NCBI GenBank assembly: GCA_947581635.1
Contig: CANPVE010000003.1
Span: 1 to 64,000 of the forward strand
Source of the DNA: an uncultured Clostridia bacterium
GTDB taxonomy: Bacteria > Bacillota > Clostridia > Oscillospirales > Acutalibacteraceae
Length of the DNA stretch: 64,000 bases
Direction: 5' to 3'
Shown here: positions 26,498 through 34,657 of the stretch, piece after piece
How positions within the stretch are numbered: position 1 is the stretch's first letter
Layout: every line of letters begins with the position of its first letter
Notes under the pieces: model-generated
Database searches by the model: none
What the model was told of the DNA's origin: nothing
The model's input: the letters and a program-made list of their open reading frames with translations, nothing else
Position numbers and translations under genes: made by a program

Positions 26498-27343
26498 ATG
26501 GATCTCAGCGAGAAGAAGCAGCTTTCCTTGAAAGCCTGTAAAGTAAGACAGCACATTATAGAAGGCACGTTCAACGCCAAAAGTGGACATCCTGGCGGCT
26601 CACTTTCCGCCGCAGATGTGATTACATACCTTTATTTTAAAGAGATGAATGTAGACCCGTCCAACCCGAATTGGGCTGACAGAGACCGCTTCGTACTCTC
26701 CAAGGGTCACGCCGCGCCCGCTCTCTACGGTGCTTTGGCTGTCAGGGGCTTTTTCTCGGAAGATGAAATTAAAAACCTTCGCAAACCCGGGAGTTTCCTC
26801 CAAGGTCACCCCGACATGAAGGGAACTCCCGGTGTGGATATGTCTACAGGTTCGCTCGGACAGGGCGTGTCCTGCGCCGTCGGCATGGCTCTGGCAGGCA
26901 AGGTTTCCGGCAGGGATTACCGCGTGTATTCTGTGCTGGGTGACGGCGAGATTCAGGAAGGTCAGGTGTGGGAGGCGGCCATGTTCGCCGCGCACAAGAA
27001 GCTCGACAACCTCACGATATTCATTGACAACAACAACCTTCAGATAGACGGTACAATGGACGAAGTAAACTCGCCCTACCCCATTCCCGAAAAATTCCGC
27101 GCGTTCGGCTGGCACACGGTTGAGATCGACGGTCACGATTTTGAGCAGATAGAAAGCGCAGTGGAAGAAGCCAAGAGTATGAAGGGCAAACCCACGGCGG
27201 TTATTATGCACACCGTAAAGGGCAAGGGAGTTTCCTTCATGGAAAACCAAGTGGGTTGGCACGGAGTGGCCACAAACGCTGAGCAATATGAGGCAGCCAT
27301 GAATGAGCTAAAAGCTCAATACGACGCTTTGGACGCCGAGTAA
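26498..27343 (+). CDS. Transketolase, N-terminal (TPP-binding) subunit
   Basis: A 281-residue protein that corresponds to the N-terminal half of transketolase. [48 protein letters not shown] and the TPP/Mg motif [17 protein letters not shown] followed by NNNLQIDGT are in the usual places. With the next gene it forms a split transketolase that moves two-carbon units between sugar phosphates in the pentose phosphate pathway, the form common in Clostridia. A consensus AGGAGGC ribosome site precedes the ATG. It lies 17 bp ahead of its partner. Confidence 0.96.
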   Translation: MDLSEKKQLSLKACKVRQHIIEGTFNAKSGHPGGSLSAADVITYLYFKEMNVDPSNPNWADRDRFVLSKGHAAPALYGALAVRGFFSEDEIKNLRKPGSFLQGHPDMKGTPGVDMSTGSLGQGVSCAVGMALAGKVSGRDYRVYSVLGDGEIQEGQVWEAAMFAAHKKLDNLTIFIDNNNLQIDGTMDEVNSPYPIPEKFRAFGWHTVEIDGHDFEQIESAVEEAKSMKGKPTAVIMHTVKGKGVSFMENQVGWHGVATNAEQYEAAMNELKAQYDALDAE

Positions 27344-27360
27344 CAGGGAGGTTTAAATTA

Positions 27361-28308
27361 ATGGCAGACGTAAAGAAAATCGCTACACGCGAGGGATATT
27401 CCGACACCCTCGTGGAGCTTGTTGAGGAAATACCCAATCTGTACGTATTCGACGCCGACCTGGCGGGCGCCACCAAGACCTCCAAGGTCAAAAAGGCCCA
27501 CCCGGAGAGATTCTTCGACTGCGGCATTGCAGAGCAGAACATGATGAGTATTGCGGCAGGAATGGCGGCGTGCGGCAATGTGGTGTTCGCAAGCTCTTTC
27601 GCAATGTTCGCTTCGGGGCGCGCGTTCGAGCAGATACGCAACTCGATTGCATATCCCAATCTGAATGTAAAGATCGGCGCGACACACGGCGGCATTTCCG
27701 TGGGTGAAGACGGTGCAAGCCACCAGTGCTGCGAAGATATCTCTCTCATGCGCACTATTCCAAATATGACGGTCATAGTACCTGCTGATGACACCGAGGC
27801 GAGACTTGCAACCAGAGCGGTTGCGAACATATACGGCCCCTGCTACCTGAGATTCGGCAGACTTGCGGTACCCGTGGTGTTTGACAGCAATTATAAGTTT
27901 GAGATAGGCAAGGGCGTCGTACTCAGCGAGGGAAGCGACGTTACCATTATTGCAAACGGTCTTATGGTTGAAAAATCAATCGAAGCCGGCAAGCAGCTCA
28001 AAGACGAGGGCATCAATGCGCGAATTGTGAACATGGCGACGGTCAAACCGATCGATCGTGAACTTGTGCTCGACAGCGCCGCAAAGACAGGCGCCATTGT
28101 CACCGTTGAGGAACATAACATAATCGGCGGCCTCGGCAGCGCGGTTTGCGAAGTCGTGTGCGAGGAATGCCCTGTTCCCGTGCTGCGCGTTGGCGTGAAC
28201 GACACCTTCGGCAAGAGCGGACCCGCCGCTCAGCTGCTCGAAATATTCGGACTGAGCACAGCCAATATTGTGGAGCACGCCAAAAAGGCAGTTGCCTTAA
28301 AGAAATAG
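27361..28308 (+). CDS. Transketolase, C-terminal subunit
   Basis: A 315-residue protein equal to the central and C-terminal transketolase domains. FDCGIAEQNMMSIAAGMAAC, THGGISVGEDGASHQCCEDI and YLRFGRLAVPVV are typical, with the Glu of GIAEQN completing TPP activation in the heterodimer. It must pair with the N-terminal subunit upstream. A GGGAGGT ribosome site precedes the ATG. The two genes form a stand-alone operon ending in the hairpin at 28339-28396. Confidence 0.96.
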   Translation: MADVKKIATREGYSDTLVELVEEIPNLYVFDADLAGATKTSKVKKAHPERFFDCGIAEQNMMSIAAGMAACGNVVFASSFAMFASGRAFEQIRNSIAYPNLNVKIGATHGGISVGEDGASHQCCEDISLMRTIPNMTVIVPADDTEARLATRAVANIYGPCYLRFGRLAVPVVFDSNYKFEIGKGVVLSEGSDVTIIANGLMVEKSIEAGKQLKDEGINARIVNMATVKPIDRELVLDSAAKTGAIVTVEEHNIIGGLGSAVCEVVCEECPVPVLRVGVNDTFGKSGPAAQLLEIFGLSTANIVEHAKKAVALKK

Positions 28309-28338
28309 TTTTTCGTCATAACAGGATACAATAACATA

Positions 28339-28396
28339 ACAATAAATCCCACACCAGCCGATAAATTGAATCGACACTTGGTGTGGGATTTATTGT
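28339..28396. terminator. Bidirectional terminator between transketolase and the glycan locus
   Basis: Perfect 18-bp stem (28339-28356 with 28379-28396, core AAATCCCACACCA) and a 22-nt loop. Each end of the stem is A/T-rich, giving U-rich tails in both directions. It separates converging transcripts. Confidence 0.75.
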
Positions 28397-28631
28397 ATAA
28401 AGCCAAACCTGCCGGGATTATTTTCTTTTATACTGAACTCCAATTAAAAAACAAAAAAATGGGGCGCAAAAGCCTGCATACATATATGGATTTTGGGCAA
28501 AGATTTTTTGCGGTATTTTATCGGAGTTTGATATAATTTGCTTATATCTATTTCCAACCCTATATAGGGCAATTTTTTATCCATAAGAACATTGAAAAAA
28601 GGTAATTATTACATAAAACTCATTTCCGTTT
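28397..28631. other. AT-rich gap between converging operons
   Basis: No credible coding frame. It contains a perfect 12-bp palindrome CCCTATATAGGG (28558-28569) and a TATAAT at 28532-28537 without a good -35. Nothing else recognisable. Confidence 0.4.
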
Positions 28632-29759
28632 TTATTGCTGTTTCTTACAGCTCAAAGTAATGTCGCATATTCTGTCTACGTCCTCCTTTTCCAAATCCGC
28701 ATACATTGGAAGAGTGAGGACGCACTTGCTTATGTGAAGCGCAACGGGAGTTTCTCTCACGTCGAATCTGCCGCTGAAGGCGGAGAACGTATTGGTGAGT
28801 GGGTAAAAGTACTTACGGGTACCTATTCCATTTTCCGCAAGCTTTTGAAATACTTCATTGCGGCTTGCGCCGAATTTCTTCGGCTCAAACACCACAGGAA
28901 AATAAGCGTAATTGGGCTTTACGTCCGCCTGAACGGCTCCAATGCGGATTCCCTGAACGCCTTCCAGCCTCTCGCGATACCTGTTGGCCACAGCCTCACG
29001 CTTTGAAATTTCCTCGTCAATATGCCTGAGATTGCACAGGCCCATTGCGGCGCAGAATTCATTCATCTTGGCATTTGCGCCAACTGCGGAAACTTCCTCC
29101 GGTCCGTGTATGCCAAAGTTCTTCAGTTCATACAGAGCCGCGCCGAGAGCCGGATTCCTGTAGCACACCGCTCCGCCCTCCACGCTGTTGAATACCTTGG
29201 TGGCGTGGAAGCTGAAGCACGACGCGTCGCCAAAGGAGCCTATCCCCTTTCCCTTATAGGTCTCGCCGAAGGTGTGTGCCGCGTCGTATATTACCTTCAG
29301 TCCATACTTGCGGGCAATACGCTCAATTTCTTCTATATTGCAGATATTGCCGTAAACGTGTACCGGCATTATCGCACAGGTTCTGTCGGTAATCAGCCTC
29401 TCGAGCTTTTCGGCGTCCATGGTGTAGGTGTCGGGCTCGATATCGCAGAAAACAGGCTCCAATCCGTTGCGTACTATCGCGTGTGTTGTTGAGGCAAAGG
29501 TAAAGGGTGTGGTTATGACCTCGCCTTGGAGATTCATCGCCTGCAATGTAAGCTCAAGCGCCATATGTCCGTTAGTCAGCAGTTCAACGTGCTCCACGTG
29601 CAGATAGTTCTCCAACGCGGCTTGAAATTCCCTGTGCTTTACGCCCATGTTGGTAAGCCAGTGCGAATCCCACAGTTCCCTTATCTCGTTTACATATTCC
29701 TCTAAAGGGGGCATTGAAGATCTCGTTACTAAAATTTTATTCGCGGTTTTATCTGCCAT
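28632..29759 (-). CDS. VioA-like DegT/DnrJ sugar aminotransferase
   Basis: A 375-residue PLP aminotransferase of the DegT/DnrJ/EryC1 family. The PLP lysine is Lys188 in FHATKVFNSVEGGAV, with Asp159 in VIYDAAHTFG. MPPLEEYVNEIRELWDSHWL, GEVITTPFTFASTTHAIVRN and AIMPVHVYGNICNIEEIERI resemble VioA, which makes dTDP-4-amino-4,6-dideoxyglucose from the 4-keto sugar. The exact sugar is inferred. The ATG at 29757-29759 has GGAGGG eight bases upstream; an earlier GTG (29768) would overlap that site. It is the last gene of the polysaccharide locus, next to the acid-metabolism genes. No rmlA/rmlB genes are in the window to supply the nucleotide sugar. Confidence 0.88.
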   Translation of the reverse strand: MADKTANKILVTRSSMPPLEEYVNEIRELWDSHWLTNMGVKHREFQAALENYLHVEHVELLTNGHMALELTLQAMNLQGEVITTPFTFASTTHAIVRNGLEPVFCDIEPDTYTMDAEKLERLITDRTCAIMPVHVYGNICNIEEIERIARKYGLKVIYDAAHTFGETYKGKGIGSFGDASCFSFHATKVFNSVEGGAVCYRNPALGAALYELKNFGIHGPEEVSAVGANAKMNEFCAAMGLCNLRHIDEEISKREAVANRYRERLEGVQGIRIGAVQADVKPNYAYFPVVFEPKKFGASRNEVFQKLAENGIGTRKYFYPLTNTFSAFSGRFDVRETPVALHISKCVLTLPMYADLEKEDVDRICDITLSCKKQQ

Positions 29760-29790
29760 TGCTTGCACCCTCCAAAAAATATATAAATAA

Positions 29791-30645
29791 CTATGTCAGT
29801 TCCACCGAAGCTATTCTCGGCTCAAAGCAGCAGCACGGACGCAGACATACAATTCTTACGCCGCTTGCGCGCTGAGGGCCTACCTTCATGAACGTGGCAA
29901 GTACTGATGTGTCGCCGTGCAGACCGAGCGGGCCTATGTTGGATTCGTTGACCCTGCGCGTAATTTCAGTTTCCATTTTGCTTTGTTTGTCGTAGGTGCC
30001 GTCGGCCAACGCCTGAACCATAAGTGACGACGCCTCAAAGTGCGAGCGTCCTACGCCCACCGCCAGAGTACAGGGACTGCACCCCAGGAGGGCGACAGCT
30101 TCATTGGCCCACTCAACTATCTCATCGAGCACCGCCTGTGTGCTGTGCCTGTGAAATACTCGGTAGGTCTTGGCACGTATTGCGGGACCGCCGCCGAACA
30201 TCATTATATGCAGTCTTACAACGTCCTCGTGTGTCTGCCTTATCAATATCGGGGAAGGCTCCACTCCCGCAGAATCGGGGTTGAGACCGCCCGACTGATC
30301 TATTCTGCCGCTGTCGTCCCCCATTATTCCCATCGGTCTGCCGGGAAGCGCTCTAAGTCCCTCGGCAACGCCCTCCTTGATTTTGGCGATCATATTGCCA
30401 GTAACTGCCGCATTTGGCCCCACCTCAAGCAAAAGGTGCGGTATTCCCGAGTCGTCACAAAGAGGGCTGAGGTTCTGCTCAGCCGCTTCGGCGTTTTGCA
30501 AAATGGTTTCGAGCACCCATTTTGCCTTGGGATTGGATTCATTGGCAATGGCGCGCCTGTAAGCATTCTTCTTGTCGTCCTTAAAAGTTGAGCCGGCATA
30601 AACGACGGCATTCTTTACTGCCTCTACAATCTGCCTGTCAGTCAT
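29791..30645 (-). CDS. Class I fumarase-like hydro-lyase, alpha (N-terminal) subunit
   Basis: A 284-residue protein of the fumarate hydratase N-terminal family (PF05681), the part that carries the [4Fe-4S] cluster in FumA/TtdA enzymes. LSPLCDDSGIPHLLLEVG holds the first cysteine, LLGCSPCTLAVGVGRSHF the second, and NIGPLGLHGDTSVLATFM and VCLRPCCCFEPRIASVEL follow. Many family members read CQDTGT at the first site, so this is a divergent branch. Members hydrate or dehydrate fumarate, tartrate or mesaconate-like acids; the substrate is not known. The ATG has GGAAGGAG nine bases upstream and overlaps the beta gene by 8 bp. The beta gene comes first, the reverse of the common order. Confidence 0.85.
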   Translation of the reverse strand: MTDRQIVEAVKNAVVYAGSTFKDDKKNAYRRAIANESNPKAKWVLETILQNAEAAEQNLSPLCDDSGIPHLLLEVGPNAAVTGNMIAKIKEGVAEGLRALPGRPMGIMGDDSGRIDQSGGLNPDSAGVEPSPILIRQTHEDVVRLHIMMFGGGPAIRAKTYRVFHRHSTQAVLDEIVEWANEAVALLGCSPCTLAVGVGRSHFEASSLMVQALADGTYDKQSKMETEITRRVNESNIGPLGLHGDTSVLATFMKVGPQRASGVRIVCLRPCCCFEPRIASVELT

Positions 30646-31156
30646 CGTAAATGCTCCTTCCGTGTGCCGCACCAATAATCGCGGGGTAGCGATCTACCCT
30701 TAGCCGATAGAACGCCTCCATGCCCAATTCGGGGAAGGCGACAAGCTCCTGTTCGTATGTCCTCGCGCCCAGAAGGGCGGTAACTGGCGGAATAACGGCA
30801 TAAACGGCATTGTTTTCGCTGAGAGTCGCGACTGTATCGGGGTGAATCGCACCTTTGCCGAGATGCAGCTTAACGCCTGCCTCGGAGAGCGGCTTCATGC
30901 TGGATTCTATCTCAAGCTTATTGCTGGAGGTGGGACCCACCCCCGCCGGGCTGACGGCAGTGTGAAAAATCACGCTTCCGTTCAGATCTATGACCGATTT
31001 TTCGAGAGTTCCGTCTTGAATCATTTTAACTATTTTTGGGAGGGCTGCGTCTCTGCCGCAGAAAATATATCCCGAAATATGCACCATGTCTCCCACTTTC
31101 AATCGGTCGACAACTTCATCGGTTATAGGAGTATTTATCTCAATGATTTGCTCCAT
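30638..31156 (-). CDS. Class I fumarase-like hydro-lyase, beta (C-terminal) subunit
   Basis: A 172-residue protein matching the fumarate hydratase C-terminal family (PF05683). VGDMVHISGYIFCGRDAALP, NGSVIFHTAVSPAGVGPTSS and KLHLGKGAI are typical, the last two contributing the substrate-binding loop. It should pair with the alpha subunit encoded just downstream (8-bp overlap), giving a heteromeric [4Fe-4S] hydro-lyase. Its position in a glycan locus, next to a CitE-like lyase, argues for a dedicated acid substrate rather than the TCA cycle. That is inference. Cytoplasmic and probably oxygen-sensitive. Confidence 0.85.
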   Translation of the reverse strand: MEQIIEINTPITDEVVDRLKVGDMVHISGYIFCGRDAALPKIVKMIQDGTLEKSVIDLNGSVIFHTAVSPAGVGPTSSNKLEIESSMKPLSEAGVKLHLGKGAIHPDTVATLSENNAVYAVIPPVTALLGARTYEQELVAFPELGMEAFYRLRVDRYPAIIGAAHGRSIYDD

Positions 31157-31192
31157 CAGTGTTGCGCCTCCTAAAAATTCATATCCGCAAAA

Positions 31193-32329
31193 TCAGACCT
31201 CGAACAAATCCGCATACTTGGATTCGTTCTCAATCACTCCATAAGCTCTGGCTCGCATTAGAATTTTCTCCGCCCAGCATCGGTGCGGACCTATCTCGTT
31301 CATCTTGTTGCCGCTTTCGCTCTTGATGACGCCGCCGTCAGTATTGATGATTTGCAAAGCGTCGTTGTAAACCTCTTTCGTGACGCAGAGCATACCGTTG
31401 ACATAGGGAATGTGAGTGGGGTGAATTATGGTTTTACCGATGAAACCGTTAGCGCGATCGAGAAGCAATTCTCTCAGCAAACCGTCCACTGCGTCGTTTA
31501 CTATGATATCGCGCTTGAAAATCGATCGATTCACACTCTGGGGTATCTCGGAAAATTTCATATTTTTATTTGCGCGGAAGTATTCCCAGACAGGGCCTGA
31601 TACACTGTAATCGTTGTTTCGCGCAAAGACGTTCAACACATCTTTGAGGCAGTCTGACACCGTTAGAATATCGTAAATAGTGTAGTTTATGCCGCGCCGC
31701 ACACCGAACACCGACGACCAATCCGTCCCGCCGACGCGCACATTCAGCACAAACCGCTTGTGACGGTCGAGTATCTCCTTCACACCCATCAGCTCGGGTA
31801 TTCTTGTTTCCAAATAAGCCATTTCCCTGGATTCAAGAATAGGCATACCGTAAATTATCTCGCCGAATTTTTTATTGAGATATTCGAGATGCGAAAAATA
31901 TTCCTCGCCATTTGAGCGGTTGAACTTCGGGAAGTTAAACGCGGTTATGAAATGCACGCGTTCCTTGGTCAGCCTTTCCGAAAAACGTCTGAACTGCTCT
32001 GTATTTCTCACTCGGAAGATGATCAGCGGGATATCATCATATTTTATCTCGCCGCTGTTTACGGAGTTGTTGAGAGCGTCGAGCAGCCGAATTACGTTAT
32101 CCTCCGCTTCGGGCACAAGTTCCTCCGGACACGCGTCCTCAAAACACATAACCATTGAGGTCAGGCCGGGATATTTCCTGTCGATAATCGGTCGGAGAAA
32201 ATCTTTGGTGCCGGGCATATACATTGTGGCACCAAGACAATAGCGGAGAAATTCCTGCTCGGTGTACTTATCGAAGTTTATCGGTTCCATAACGAATTTG
32301 GAGTTTGGCTGATATGCATGATGTCTCAT
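31193..32329 (-). CDS. CitE-like C-C bond lyase (HpcH/HpaI fold, PF15617-like)
   Basis: A 378-residue TIM-barrel protein. LGATMYMPGTKDFLRPII, MVMCFEDACPEELVPEAEDN, PLIIFRVRNTEQF and GKTIIHPTHIPYVNGM resemble the CitE/HpcH aldolase superfamily, in particular the 'C-C_Bond_Lyase' family often found in tellurite-resistance-type clusters. The Glu-Asp pair in CFEDAC and the Arg in FRVRNT match metal- and substrate-binding positions. Such enzymes make or break a bond beside a carboxylate, usually with pyruvate, glyoxylate or an acyl thioester. It sits between the fumarase-like subunits and an ATP-grasp ligase. The ATG has only a weak ribosome site. The substrate is unknown. Confidence 0.75.
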   Translation of the reverse strand: MRHHAYQPNSKFVMEPINFDKYTEQEFLRYCLGATMYMPGTKDFLRPIIDRKYPGLTSMVMCFEDACPEELVPEAEDNVIRLLDALNNSVNSGEIKYDDIPLIIFRVRNTEQFRRFSERLTKERVHFITAFNFPKFNRSNGEEYFSHLEYLNKKFGEIIYGMPILESREMAYLETRIPELMGVKEILDRHKRFVLNVRVGGTDWSSVFGVRRGINYTIYDILTVSDCLKDVLNVFARNNDYSVSGPVWEYFRANKNMKFSEIPQSVNRSIFKRDIIVNDAVDGLLRELLLDRANGFIGKTIIHPTHIPYVNGMLCVTKEVYNDALQIINTDGGVIKSESGNKMNEIGPHRCWAEKILMRARAYGVIENESKYADLFEV

Positions 32330-32402
32330 CTGTATAAAATCTGCCTTTCTGCATTTTTAACTGTTTTGCCGCTTGACCTGAGTATGGGTAATTCGGCGGC
32401 AG

Positions 32403-33638
32403 TCAAAAATTAACCGCTCTGTTGAGGGCGTCATTGCCGTCAGCGTCAATGATCTTGATTCTGCCGTATGCCTCCCTCTCGAGTTCGCGGACCTTTTCCG
32501 GGCTTTCCGCCTCCACGACAAATGCACACACACGATTGCTGCTTCTCATGTCGCTGTCAATCTCGGTTCCCTTTTTTTTCATCTGAAAATACTCCTTGAT
32601 AACGCCTTCGGATTTAAGCTGTTCCGCGCCTTCCAGACGGTCAAAAACCCCGGGTTTCATATACAAAAGACTGGTGGAATAAAAGCGTTTAATCGGCTTC
32701 GCCTTCACATCATTTTCGTTCACATTTCCGAGGAATGAGTCTATGGCTGTTTCTACTGAATCAAAGCCCGCGATTTCTTTAAGCATATAGCTGCTTAGAC
32801 CGCCGCCTATTCTGGGCGCAAATTCCAGCACAAAAATGCCGTTTTTGTTCTTGACTGCCTGATAGAAGAACGGTGTATTCCTCAGCCCGAATGCTGCAGC
32901 AATTTTCACGGCGATGTTTTTCGCCTGCTCATTCTCACAATCGCTGAGCGGCGCGGGAACAATCGAACCTGTGGATTGCAAAACCATGCCGTTGCCGCCG
33001 ATTATCCTTTTCTTCTGACGGGTCATAAGTACATTCGCCCCGCTCTGGCCTGCAAAACAATCCACCTGAATTTCATCGCCCTCGTTGAATCCCTCGACTA
33101 TTGCCTGTCCTGCACGGCTAAGCCTCAAAGCCTCGCGCACAAATTCAACGACTTCCTCTCGGCTGTCCGCCCTGTGTACCCCTTTGGAACTGTTGCAGTC
33201 GACAGGCTTTACAACTGCGGGAAACTTCACTTTGCTCCAATCAATCGATTCAACTGATGAAGTGAGGATATACGGCGAAGTAGGAATATCGTTATCAATC
33301 ATTATGTGCTTCATAAGCCCCTTGTCGGTGACGTTAAGCGAGGTCTGATAACTGTATGGGCGCGGCAGACCCAGCTTTTCCGCGACATAGCAGCATACGC
33401 TGTTGGCCTGGTCGATACAGGTGCTTATCACAAGCTGTGCTCGGGTGCTCCTCGCTGTTTCCAATACTTTTTCCTTGTCGAGGGTGCTTTGCTTTATGTG
33501 CCGGTCGGCAGCCGCAACACCGGGAGAATTATTGAGATAATCCACGAGTATCACGTAATAGCCGCGTTTTTTGAGCTTGTTTATCAATTCGACGTGCGGA
33601 TTCGTCCCACCCAGCACCAGTGCGATTTTATCGGTCAT
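32403..33638 (-). CDS. ATP-grasp carboxylate-amine ligase
   Basis: A 411-residue ATP-grasp protein. A Rossmann-like N-terminal part (LVLGGTNPHVELINKLKKRG) is followed by the ATP-grasp core: FPAVVKPVDCNSSKGVHRAD forms the ATP-binding strand and glycine loop, QAIVEGFNEGDEIQVDCFAG and LEFAPRIGGGLSSYMLKEIA provide Glu and Asn/Arg metal and substrate residues. Members join a carboxylate to an amine or thiol through an acyl phosphate. In this locus the natural role would be to couple the acid made by neighbouring enzymes to an amino group, perhaps of a sugar or amino acid. That is inference. A GGAGGC site precedes the ATG. Confidence 0.85.
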   Translation of the reverse strand: MTDKIALVLGGTNPHVELINKLKKRGYYVILVDYLNNSPGVAAADRHIKQSTLDKEKVLETARSTRAQLVISTCIDQANSVCCYVAEKLGLPRPYSYQTSLNVTDKGLMKHIMIDNDIPTSPYILTSSVESIDWSKVKFPAVVKPVDCNSSKGVHRADSREEVVEFVREALRLSRAGQAIVEGFNEGDEIQVDCFAGQSGANVLMTRQKKRIIGGNGMVLQSTGSIVPAPLSDCENEQAKNIAVKIAAAFGLRNTPFFYQAVKNKNGIFVLEFAPRIGGGLSSYMLKEIAGFDSVETAIDSFLGNVNENDVKAKPIKRFYSTSLLYMKPGVFDRLEGAEQLKSEGVIKEYFQMKKKGTEIDSDMRSSNRVCAFVVEAESPEKVRELEREAYGRIKIIDADGNDALNRAVNF

Positions 33639-33657
33639 TCAAAATGCCTCCGAAAAA

Positions 33658-34560
33658 TTATTTGACATATCCTCTTGGAGACTGAACAGCTTCGGGATAA
33701 TAAGAGTCAATCACGCGCTTTACGAGCGAAACCTGTTTCGCTCGTTTTCTGCTGTCGCTTTCAGTGCTTTCCCAGCTGTGCGTCTGTGCGACCGAGCCGC
33801 CTGTCTTGAGGTAAATCGGCGCAGCAACGCGAATCATCTCCGGCACCTCGTAATGACGGATAAAACCGCCCGTGGATTTTGGATTCTCAGTGTGAATGTC
33901 GATCGGAATATCTATCGCTTGACGCATCGCCGCGAGCATTTGAAGCTGAATATCTCGCACAGGGTTGATGGAATCCGCTCCTATGCTCTGAAGCAGCCTC
34001 GCCGAGCAAGGGTTTCCGTGACCCGAGTGGGCCGACATTTTAAAATGGCAGTCGGCGGGAATCTCACCCGCCTTACGGAACTCGTTGAGCACCCAGAGAC
34101 AGCCCTCGTCATACACAAGGAAACCTCGACAGCCGAATGAGGCAGCGCGCTTTACGTCCTCTACAGCGCGGACTATCTGCTCCTGACCGCGCAGACGATA
34201 ACCCATGCGCACGCCCTCGGGCGTGTTTACAGACGCACTGGTATCCGTAGTCGCGCGGGGGCCTATGGCGAGAATAAGATCTGTCTGCGCCTGCCTCGCC
34301 AGTTTCACCATATCCATTATTTCATTGTCCGACAATAACATAATGCCCTTTGTCTGCGTGACGCGGTGGAGCCATATGCCATATTTATCCATTTCCTCTA
34401 AAAGCGTCTCCATGACCTTGGGTCCCTGAATGCCCGGAACCTCAAAGCGGTACTGCCCGCCGTCCTCAAAACGCTTATTCGATGTAGGCAGGTCGTATGC
34501 GTCGCCGCGCGGAAGCCCTATCGACTGCAAAAATTCCCTCGTCTTGTCCATGCTGTTCAT
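33658..34560 (-). CDS. U32-peptidase-like TIM-barrel protein
   Basis: A 300-residue protein that resembles members of the U32 peptidase-like family: FEDGGQYRFEVPGIQGPKVM, GIMLLSDNEIMDMVKLAR, RGFLVYDEGCLWVLNEF, NPCSARLLQSIGADSINPV and EVPEMIRVAAPIYLKTGG. The C-terminal collagenase-like zinc-site cysteines of classical U32 peptidases are not visible, and nearby genes are metabolic, so a peptidase function is doubtful. A TIM-barrel synthase or lyase is equally possible. The ATG is preceded by AAGGAG eleven bases away. Cytoplasmic, no signal peptide. Family assignment is moderate, function unknown. Confidence 0.6.
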   Translation of the reverse strand: MNSMDKTREFLQSIGLPRGDAYDLPTSNKRFEDGGQYRFEVPGIQGPKVMETLLEEMDKYGIWLHRVTQTKGIMLLSDNEIMDMVKLARQAQTDLILAIGPRATTDTSASVNTPEGVRMGYRLRGQEQIVRAVEDVKRAASFGCRGFLVYDEGCLWVLNEFRKAGEIPADCHFKMSAHSGHGNPCSARLLQSIGADSINPVRDIQLQMLAAMRQAIDIPIDIHTENPKSTGGFIRHYEVPEMIRVAAPIYLKTGGSVAQTHSWESTESDSRKRAKQVSLVKRVIDSYYPEAVQSPRGYVK

Positions 34561-34657
34561 AATTCAATGCGCTCCTTCGTTTTTATTATGCGACAAACGC
34601 AGACATTTGTGCGTGACTTTTTGTTTTTTAATTGAATTTTAGTACAATCAAAAGACA

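Noticed and set aside
31193..33638. Tellurite-resistance (Ter) cluster
   Set aside because: Only the lyase and ATP-grasp resemble Ter-associated enzymes; there are no TerD, TerC or TerZ-like genes.
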